This document shows positions 15,733 through 23,486 of a stretch of 23,486 nt of DNA, piece by piece. The stretch is from assembly GCA_003254885.1 (NCBI GenBank), contig QANT01003036.1, forward strand, positions 1-23,486. The letters run 5' to 3'. The notes below the pieces were generated by a model, which saw only the letters and a list, made by a program, of their open reading frames with translations, did not search any database and was not told where the DNA came from. The number at the start of each line of letters is the position of its first letter. The stretch's first letter is position 1. The DNA is from Purshia tridentata (taxonomy: Eukaryota; Streptophyta; Magnoliopsida; Rosales; Rosaceae). The position numbers and the translations under genes are program-made.

Positions 15733-16395
15733 AGATGAATTACTGGAAAAACAGGGAGCATAGGGATGTATGTTTTATACTTGGTTATAGGCTAACCTAA
15801 TAGCATCTATTGAGGAAGGGGAAGGACTTTGATGTCCATACAATTGTTAGATGACAAATAGGAGTGAAAATTTTTTCCAAGGGGTCCCCAACTACCTTTC
15901 AATAAAGGACAAACAAAAAAACAATTTACATGTTTTTAATTTGACTAATCAAGCATTGGAAGAAGTTTGTAGCAGGTTTATATGCAGATTAAGATCCTTT
16001 TGCCTGGTTCAATTTTCTCTCTCATAAATTATTGATCTTTCCCCCTACTTATTTGAAACCTCAGTGCTTTGAAAACATTTGGAGAAGATATTCTGGACCT
16101 TCGTAAAAAGCACATTTCCATTTTTCTGTTATCAAACGATGAAGAAATGATTCCTAATTCCTACAAAAACTTGCAGAGTACAGTGTATTGACTTGAAATA
16201 AATTGAAGATGTCCAGTTTAAAAGTAGAACTGCATGATACGCTGCAGATGCCATTAAGATCATTTCTGTGTTCTTCCAAATTTAATGGAACTCGGTTGTA
16301 ACTATTGTACTACTTACTGTTGCATCCAGTTGCCTGCAGTGAATGCAATGGAAGTAGAAAAGATGCAAAACACGCAAAAATATTGAGGAACTCAC

Positions 16396-16614
16396 AATGG
16401 AGGGATCAGCATGTTTGATGTCCTCTGCAGTGTATTCTTTGGTAATACCACCCCCACTGAAATCCACCATCTCGACTCGAAAAACCTCTCCTACTGTAAC
16501 TTCTGCTACTGGCGGTATGTCTGGGTGCCACCGGTTGTGAAGGGGAAGTTTCTGTTCCCATGGCTTCTTTTTCACATCTATGGGTACCACCAGTCTTGAT
16601 CCATAAGAAGCCAT
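16396..16614 (-). pseudogene. orphan duplicate of the formamidase first coding exon (alternative first exon or truncated tandem paralog)
   Basis: The segment starts at an ATG (16614), encodes 73 codons with no stop, and ends at a good donor, ATT|GTGAGT. Its length (219 bp) and phase (0) are identical to the first exon of the intact gene at 15732-15514. About 48 of 73 residues are identical by my count. The cores KLPLHNRWHP, IPPVAEV and GEVFRVEMVD are unchanged, while the ends have diverged. No copies of exons 2-7 are found in the 663 bp before the intact gene. It may be the remnant of a tandem paralog (Arabidopsis carries adjacent IAMH1 and IAMH2) that lost the rest of its body. It may instead be an alternative first exon that splices in frame to 15250 and skips 15514-15732. 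The intact core favours recent or current function, but the choice is open. Confidence 0.75.
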
Positions 16615-17561
16615 GAACCTGTTCAAATTTTGCTGTTTTGATCTTGATGAAGGCAAGGAAAGGTAAGCTAATAGATGTAAGATTCCTTGTTGTGGCTGAA
16701 GTGATCATATGCAGCTTTCATCTTAAGATTGAAGTTTGACAGCCATGATAGGTACCACTTAAGCCAATACCATATTTTCTTTCATTCAAGTGGGTGGACC
16801 ACTTAGAACTGGTGGAAATTCTTGCCACAGCTTCTTTGAGTTCTAACTAATGTGCTATTGTCTGCGAATAAGAACTTCTGCTATGGTAATATATATGTCA
16901 AAATTTTAGCCACGCATTTAGGAATAATAACTGTACTTAAAAGCTTGATCTTGATTCTTGACTGATGTTGTTAATTTGAGTGGTCTTTGATTTCAATTCA
17001 AAATCCTACGCTTAATTTGATATAACATCTAAAAGATTAGTAAATTCTTTTTACTACTGATGCTAATCCAATAGTTTTATGGGCCCAAATGACCATCACT
17101 AATGCTTTATAGTTTAAAGTAATATGCTAATAGCTAATCCATCATCGTTCTGGGGATGGGAATTGGCTCCAAGCTAACCCAAGTTGCATTCTTAGAGGAC
17201 CCCACAAATCGGAATCTTTAAGATATTTGCCTGCATTTTTCATGATGACTTAGCTTTTGTTTGTTCTTATAAAGAAATTGTAGTTCTCTTTTACTTGAGG
17301 GCTGGTCCCAACAACTGTTTGTAGGGTTCTGTAATAATTTCATTAGGATTATGATGTGTCGACGACCCTTTTGATTTGTGAACTACTGATGGTATTATTG
17401 ACTTCATTAATTGATTTCATCAATTAGAGTAGTGATTAGGCTCCTTTCTCAATGAGTACATGTTGCCAAAAACGAACATTGCAAGTATTTAATTCGATAG
17501 TTTTTGCCCATTATCCTAATATTACGTGGTAAGGGTTTTTTTTTTTATGGTGTCAATTATA
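16615..17561. other. upstream region of the formamidase locus, no gene seen
   Basis: This is probably promoter and 5' UTR sequence for the minus-strand orphan exon or locus. A TATATAT-containing stretch near 16888-16897 lies about 280 bp upstream of the orphan ATG and could serve as a TATA box. No coding content is recognisable. Confidence 0.3.
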
Positions 17562-17870
17562 TCTTAAGGTAAGGGTAGGCATGGCTCAGTTTTTACCCAA
17601 TAACTGGCCTAATACCAACCTATCTTTGAGAGTTGGTTACAATCGACAACCAAATAAGAATGAGTAAGGTTGGGCACGGTCCAGTTTGGCCAGGTTTACC
17701 CATGAAACCTTGAGGCAAGTCGAAATAGCAATCATGGTTCGGGTCGATGCTAAGTACCGTGAAATAAGCAAGAACACGGAACTTATCCAAACCTTAACCG
17801 GTTTGGTTAAGTTCTATTGTTCGGTGAACAAGGTATGGATAACAAATTAATTGCAAATCCTGAACAAGGG

Positions 17871-18625
17871 TTTCGAGAGATAGAGATAGAGAAAGGGATA
17901 GAGATAGAGAGACATAAACAAATTTAAATATCCCCAAATCAAACCCTAAATCAGTAAATAAAATTGCACACCCGAATTTGAACCTAACCAGTAAACCCTA
18001 AATAAAAAATGTCACAAATAATTGCACAAATTAGTAAATCAGTAAACTCTAATCACTAATTTCATAGATGAGAGAGACAGAGATGAGAGACAAGAAACGA
18101 GAGATAAGAGTGAAAGAGATGAGACATACCTTAGGCTTTTGAAGCTGCGAGCCTGCGACAGAGATGATAGAGTAAGAGATGCGAGATGAGAGATCGAAGT
18201 GAGAGCTGAGCGATCAAAGATAAGCGAGTGAGAGGGAGGCTGACAGGTTGATGGGTTAGAGCTGAGAGTAGAGAAACTGAGAGAGATGGGTGAGAGCTGA
18301 GAGTGAAAGTTGAGAGTAAGAGATGAGTGAGACTGGAGAGTGGAGGCTGAGGCTCGATCGAAATTCTTAACTTATAAGGGGTTCAAGTGTAGCCAGTTCT
18401 ATTCCACAATAATAGAACTAGCTTCTTGGTGGTGGTCTCGTTACTTAGCTAGCTAGCGTCACACCGAACTAAGGATATAGGGTGTCGCGGGAGGAAGGAG
18501 AGAGAATAGAGAGAAGATATTTGGGAGACAGAAAGAGAAAATAAGAAATGAGAAATGAAAGGGAAGAGAAAGTTATCGGGGGAAAGGAAGGAAAGAAAAA
18601 AGAAAAAGAAAAAATGAATAAAAAT
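17871..18625. repeat. purine-rich (GAGA/GAGAT) low-complexity stretch
   Basis: The plus strand is dominated by GAGA, GAGAT and GAGAGCTGAGAGT units at 17871-17912, 18065-18355 and 18485-18625. A less biased segment around 18356-18480 separates the last two. It lies inside the hAT-like element and mirrors the CT-rich tract near its other end. Confidence 0.7.
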
Positions 18626-18720
18626 GATTGGGGTTTGGGCAATTAGGGTTTGGCCATATTAGGGTTTGAGCAAAAAAAAATTACATTAAAAAGGATTGAC
18701 CAAAAATAAAATAAATTAGG

Positions 18721-19335
18721 ACTAGGGTGTAAACAATTTAAGCTTATAACTTTATATAGTTAATATAAGTTATATAAACTATATATACATAAATAATATT
18801 AGGTATATATAACATTATAGAGTAATTGATAAATAACAATAGACTTAGTGTATAGGGTTTAGGGTTTAGAATTGTATGCTTGGGTTTTAACTTTTAACTT
18901 TTAATTATAGTGTATAAAATAGTTAATAGAGTTTAGGATTTAGAGTATAGGGTATATGGCATATGGCATATACAATATACAATATATACTATACTCTAGA
19001 ACTATAATTATTTTAGTAGATAAGGTTTAGTGCATAGACTATAGAGTATATAGAATATACTAATTTTATTACATAGGGTATAACTAAAATTATATACTAA
19101 AACATTCTTATAATATAGTGCAACAGTCTTATACCATATATTAGTCTTATATAGTGAGTAGTGACTTATAGTCTTATAATCCTAATTAAAGCATATGCCT
19201 TATATCTTTACAGTTAGATTATTTATATAATATAAACTATAAACTATAATAGAGGCTTTGGTCTTTTGTTTAATGTATAATAAGAATTAAAACCATATAA
19301 ACCAATTAATATACATAAAAAAATTAATATATATT
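18721..19335. repeat. AT-rich low-complexity block with telomere-like motif
   Basis: The block consists of irregular TATA/ATAT repeats with interspersed GGGTTTAG-like words. TAGGGTTTAGGGTTTAG at 18853-18869 is just over two units of the plant telomere repeat TTTAGGG. Short local duplications such as GGCATATGGCATAT (about 18957) and ACAATATACAATAT also occur. No open frames or genes were found. Confidence 0.6.
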
Positions 19336-19891
19336 TAATTATTTGGTCCAATTTGGTTTAATTGGGTTTGAAACTAGCACTGAAATTGGTTCTATTCGGT
19401 CCGATTATGTTTTTTCCACAATGTTGACCAATTTTGGTTAACTTAGTTTTTTTTTTTCCCATTTTTTAGCCCTAGGTTTGGTTCGGTTTTACGGTTTACG
19501 AGGCAATGAACACTGCCTTCATAAACCATATCAGTCAGGGTCTTGGCCACCAAGTGCACGTAGAATAAATTCCTTGTTATGATGTTAGCTAATATGCATG
19601 TATGTAACCATTTCTTCATAGTGAAAACAAAGCGACACACACTGACTCGGCCATGGCCAAAGGCCTAGAGCTTTTGGATTCAAACCAAAACTCCATCACC
19701 TACTAATTCGATTCATAAGCTCGCGACGACCATTGCAACCTCCTCTCAAATCTCTCACAGCCATGGCCTTCTCAAATCTCTCACACTCATGACCTTCTTG
19801 GCTCTACCAAAAATTAGCAATTTTCTCTTGTACCCTCCTCTCAAATACTCATATGGTGAGTCATTCTCTCACTCTCTCGGATATAATTAAT

Positions 19892-20926
19892 TGTTTGGGG
19901 ATAATACCCCCACTAAAGTCAACGGTCAACGTCTCTGGCCACGTGGGATCTCGGATTCGACTTCTGTCCCGCTGCCCCCGGTCAACAGCCCATCAATACG
20001 ACTCTTTCCGATCGGATCATGCCACTCGATCCGATCCGAACCGATCATACCAAGGGTCATCATCAGACAAGCAAGGCCTGCAACTCACCCGCTGTTCGGA
20101 TCGGATGATTCATTCGGATCGGAAGATGTGCGAATATCCCCTTCGACTGACGACCTACTGGCCGCTATCTAATCTTTTGTGTGTTCGGATTGGAAGCAAC
20201 TGCCTTTCCGATCCGAATGCTGCTTTGAAAAACCAAACGCCCGCATGGGTCGACTTCTACTGGAAACCTCATTCAGGTCGGATTGGTCATTCTTGACTCA
20301 TCCTCCTCCGAGCCGAGCACAAACCCAGATGGTAGTTATTGCGCCTGACACTCTGAAGGTACCTTTATGATTTGCATTTATGGCTTATTCACTCTGCCTT
20401 ACTTTCCATTTAATGCATGCGACTTCCAGCCATTTTGTAGCCTTACCTCCTGCATTAAATGAGAAATCTGTCAGTCATCCAGCCTGTTTTGTAAACATAG
20501 CCCCTAAAACCTATGATCAGACATAATCATACCTACAAACCAGCAGAAATATCCTAATCCCTTGGCCTATAAATAAGAGCATAACCACAAGGTAAAAGAG
20601 AGACACAATTCTGAGAAAAGAACTTGCCCAAGCTCTGAAGATATTTGCCCAGAAAACTTACCTTTTTTCCTTCATCTTTCCCCTGAGTTCTTGCTGTGTT
20701 CTTCAGCATCCTTTGCATCTCCCTCCCTGCATCTTTCTGACTTTATCATCAGAGTACCTTCAGCTGATACCACACCGGTGCTCTTTCTTGATCATCTTGC
20801 AGGAAGAAGTCCAAAAATATCCAATCGACGCGCTCGGATCGTTCACTCGGCCGTTTAACTCGCCACCTCAGTAAAAACCCTCATTTAAGTTATGTGCAAA
20901 GGTCTGAGCAAATTTTTGCCTCAACA
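19892..20926 (+). mobile_element. solo LTR of a retrotransposon (1035 bp), TSD TTAAT
   Basis: The segment begins TGTTTGGGGATAATACCCCC and ends TTTTTGCCTCAACA, giving the canonical TG...CA termini. It is flanked by perfect 5 bp direct repeats TTAAT at 19887-19891 and 20927-20931. An internal TATAAATA at 20568-20575 and the 5'-to-3' arrangement indicate plus orientation. U3 lies upstream of about 20600, and R plus U5 after it. No primer-binding site or gag-pol follows, and no second LTR exists in the window. It is therefore a solo LTR left by recombination between the two LTRs. It is GC-richer than its surroundings and rich in CGGATCGGA-type words. The ends are typical of Ty3/gypsy-type plant elements, but the lineage is not assigned. 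Confidence 0.85.
20568..20575 (+). promoter_or_regulatory. TATA box of the solo LTR
   Basis: TATAAATA lies in a CCTATAAATAAGAG context about two thirds of the way into the LTR, the expected site for the element's own promoter. Confidence 0.5.
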
Positions 20927-20948
20927 TTAATGCTTTGTTTTTTTTTTC

Positions 20949-20951
20949 TCC

Positions 20952-21004
<53 letters not shown>

Positions 21005-21008
21005 TCTC
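20949..21008. repeat. (CTCACT)n hexanucleotide microsatellite
   Basis: About seven to eight nearly perfect CTCACT units are followed by CTCTCTC. The tract lies just past the LTR target duplication, within the right part of the hAT-like element. Confidence 0.9.
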
Positions 21009-21217
21009 ATATCTATTTTTAATTTTGTTATGTCCAATCAGGTGCCAACCATCACCGACCCACATGAACCCGACTTAGTTGGTTGCCCAACCGATCAACC
21101 ACCCCACAAAGTCAGTTCGATTGTTGGTTTCTCAATATACATGATTTCAATAGGTCGGGTGGGTCAGTTATTTGGCCGACGAACTCAACCTGACACATTT
21201 TCACCCCTATCCTAATG

Positions 21218-22284
21218 TGTGAATTGTTAGGGCTTAATTGTAATTTGCTTTGTTGCACAACTTGGATAACCTTATCTCCAATTGTCCATATATGGGTGAT
21301 AAAAGTTAGGTATATGTACGGAATTGGAGTTTTTGTCAAATGACCTTATCCATCTACCAGAGGTAATTAATTCATCACCAATGAAAACATTGAAAAGGAG
21401 CTTTGTTTGTTTGTTGGTTTGTTTTGTTTTGTTGCGAGTCTTGTGACTGAGGAACAAGACTGACTAGTAAGTAGCTGATTCCCCAGTCTCCACCTACATG
21501 GCCAGTACTGATACCCATTATTTGTTCCCTCTAATCCTCTAAGATACTAGTTTGCGGCTGGGCAGATCAATGCCAAACTTTGTGAACAAAGAAAAGGTCA
21601 ATGCCAATATGCCATTCTTTGTTTCTTAATTTTCTATTTCATATTTCTGTTGTGGCAGGCTAGCTGCTGCATTCATGCATATACATGCATGCTGCCTGCT
21701 GGCACTTAAAATGAGTGTACCTACCGCCATTCTAGATCGAGAAAAAAACACTCCTTGAATATTGTTTGAGAAAATTCGAGCACTGCGCAACCAGAGTTGG
21801 AATAATACCTGAAGATTATATTTCTAAAATTCTCAAAAAAACACATTATTTGATAATAAAAAGATGGTGGAGGAATGGATTAATATTTGCAAGGTTGAGT
21901 TGTATACTTACTCAATGCTATGTAAACCTGTAATGGGTCACATGTGATTGGAAGAAGAAATTGAATAATATTAAATAAAAGTAGCCCAAATCACATTCAC
22001 CTTAAACCAGTTTAAATGCTAGCTGTTCTTGTTTTCATAAGTCAGACTGAAAATGACCCTCCAATCCCATGCCCATGGCTGAGAACTTGAGGGAATCAAT
22101 TATCAATTATCAATTACCTAATTAACACCACCACACTTTATACAGCTACTAATTAAAACCCAATCAATTATAATTAATAATTTACGCATGTAAGTGCACA
22201 GTCAATTATTCTCTGTTTGTTTGCGTTGTGGATTTGCTTGGAAATTGTCGGCACCTGCAAGTTGGATGGAGGGTGACATGCTTC
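21218..22284. other. intergenic stretch, no gene seen
   Basis: The sequence contains a GTTT/TTTTG-rich run near 21404-21433 and a triple ATCAATT-type run near 22100. No coding segment could be recognised. Confidence 0.4.
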
Positions 22285-22314
22285 ACGCCACGTCCAGGAT
22301 AAGAACGCCACGTC
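22285..22314. promoter_or_regulatory. paired ACGCCACGTC boxes flanking a GATAAG I-box
   Basis: ACGCCACGTC occurs at 22285-22294 and again at 22305-22314, exactly 20 bp apart. GATAAG lies between them at 22298-22303. CACGT-core plus I-box (GATAAG) arrangements are typical of light-responsive plant promoters. It could serve a gene beyond the right edge of the window. No adjacent gene is visible to confirm this. Confidence 0.35.
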
Positions 22315-22675
22315 TGGGGCCGGGGGAGAGAGAAGACCATACATATTATTATATTGTATAACTATGACTCAGTCTATGAGTCTATGACACTCAAAATCAC
22401 TTATTTTATATATATACTTTGGATTTATTAATACACCTGACTTCTATTTTTATTCAAAAAATAATACACATATACCAAAAATATGGTACACTTGACAATT
22501 GAAGCGTACAACTATAGATATTCAATAAATATTCAGTTAAAAAGCTAAGTTATTAGATGGGGAAGACTTAATTGCTTGCCAAAAAGAAATTAAAGTCTTA
22601 GTTGTGGTTTTAGTTACTTAACTCATTCTGGGTGAGAAAAATGTTAAATTAAGCTATTGATCTTCTTATTCTTTA

Positions 22676-22762
22676 AAATTTTCATATTGATCCACGTGTA
22701 AATGTATGGTTATTGCTAAAATTTTATATTGATCCACGTATAAATATCTGGTTATTGCTAAA
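22676..22762. repeat. two-copy tandem duplication, ~43 bp unit
   Basis: AAATTTTNATATTGATCCACGT-type sequence followed by a GGTTATTGCTAAA tail occurs twice in tandem, with a few substitutions between copies. Confidence 0.75.
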
Positions 22763-23486
22763 TGGAAAAAAATTATATATGAGATGAGTACATATATTTA
22801 ATGTATTTATTTCTCTTTTCATGTAATAAATTGTATAATGTGAAAAATAAACACCTAAACAAATGCATCGTTTAAGAAAAAAATCAAATTAACAATATTT
22901 TTAACATTGGTATGAGAAATACTGCCGACAGAAACTTAATAGAAGAGTCCAAATATTTGATTGTAATTCTAATACATTGCATATATGGTAAAGGCATACG
23001 TGTAAAGGCAGAGGTATAGTAGTAGACACATGGCTTTACTTGTCCATATATTTGATTGTAATTTGTCTTTATCCATTTATGGTGAAATGGTATTGTCCAT
23101 CTCATCTGGGTAATACTTTGAACAATACAGTTCATCATGGAAAATGCATGTCTTGCCTACAATTGTAGTACTCATGCTTGTGACTTTTGTCAAATTCACT
23201 TAATTAGTTTTTTCTTTCTTTCTTTCTTTCTAAGTTTGTTCATACTTTTTTGTTTGAAGAATTTGAATTCAGACAAAACTTGCTTGAATGCTGTAAATCC
23301 AAATCTTTTACGATTTTTCCTAAGTTATTTTAGCCTACAATCATGCCTATTTTTAATCTCAATAAGCTCATTCTCTTTAATAAGTTTAATTTCATCTACT
23401 TTCAAAAGTTTAATTCGCTTCACTATAAGTGTAAATACTCTTAAAATCAGTTCTGTTTATTCAAAGAACAAACTTTGAGCACAAGG
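22763..23486. other. AT-rich intergenic end of the window, no gene seen
   Basis: A direct repeat containing ATATTTGATTGTAAT occurs near 22952 and 23048. A (CTTT)n run lies near 23212-23231. The 113-codon plus-strand frame at 23137-23478 is Phe/Leu/Ser-rich by composition and shows no family motif. Confidence 0.4.

Larger units (their letters stand above)
17570..21209. mobile_element. degenerate non-autonomous hAT-like DNA transposon, interrupted by a solo LTR
   Basis: The left end is TAAGGGTAGGCATGG. The right end read on the minus strand is TAGGGGTGAAAATG, which fits the common plant hAT terminus TAGGGGTG. The flanking 8-mers TCTTAAGG (17562-17569) and TCCTAATG (21210-21217) agree at six of eight positions, consistent with an old 8 bp target duplication. 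Both subterminal regions carry GGTTGGGCA / GGTTGCCC and CAATCGA motifs in opposite orientation, as expected of hAT subterminal repeats. No transposase frame is visible. Without the nested LTR the element would be about 2.6 kb. The ends are imperfect, so the call is moderate. Confidence 0.5.

Noticed and set aside
19341..19500. TTTGGTTCGGTTT-rich stretch as a separate hAT terminus
   Set aside because: The words resemble hAT subterminal repeats, but no TAGGGGTG end or duplication is found here. It is better explained as internal sequence of the larger 17570-21209 element.
19853..20370. Plus-strand open frames of up to 147 codons
   Set aside because: They lie mostly inside the solo LTR, which is GC-richer and has few stops by composition. 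No gag, protease or other domain is recognisable.
23130..23486. Possible gag-like Lys/Glu/Ile-rich minus-strand segment at the right edge
   Set aside because: A run of about 26 open codons (about 23333-23410) looks coiled-coil-like, but stops surround it and no zinc-knuckle or other hallmark is present.

Overview
The window looks like nuclear DNA of a dicot plant. It is AT-rich, its genes are split by GT-AG introns, and all three recognisable proteins have their closest familiar relatives in flowering plants. I rebuilt three complete genes exon by exon. In each one the exon lengths sum to a whole number of codons.

Layout. Positions 1-1773 are non-coding: one MITE-like inverted-repeat element and one ~120 bp tandem duplication. 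The minus-strand gene at 1774-6452 (10 coding exons, 429 aa) encodes the chloroplast-type catalytic subunit of protein kinase CK2 (CKA4 type). Positions 6453-8820 separate it from the divergent plus-strand gene at 8821-12238 (7 exons, 305 aa), a queuosine-salvage nucleosidase of the QNG1/DUF2419 family. Tail to tail with it, after only 421 bp, is the minus-strand gene at 12660-15732 (7 exons, 452 aa), an acetamidase/formamidase family enzyme matching plant IAMH/formamidase. At 16396-16614 lies a second, diverged copy of that gene's first coding exon. It has exactly the same length and splice phase, and no downstream exons of its own.

From 17570 to 21209 there is a nested transposon landscape. 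The outer part is a degenerate hAT-like non-autonomous element with TAGGGGTG-type ends and an imperfect 8 bp target duplication. Inside it sits a 1035 bp solo LTR with TG...CA ends and a perfect 5 bp duplication TTAAT. The rest of the outer element is GA-rich, CT-rich and AT-rich low-complexity DNA. Positions 21218-23486 hold no gene that I can support.

The three genes do not form a pathway. They are a chloroplast kinase, a tRNA-modification salvage enzyme and an amide hydrolase probably linked to auxin or formamide metabolism. I found no evidence for a previously unknown system. The most informative signals are the orphan formamidase first exon and the dated nesting of the solo LTR inside the hAT-like element.
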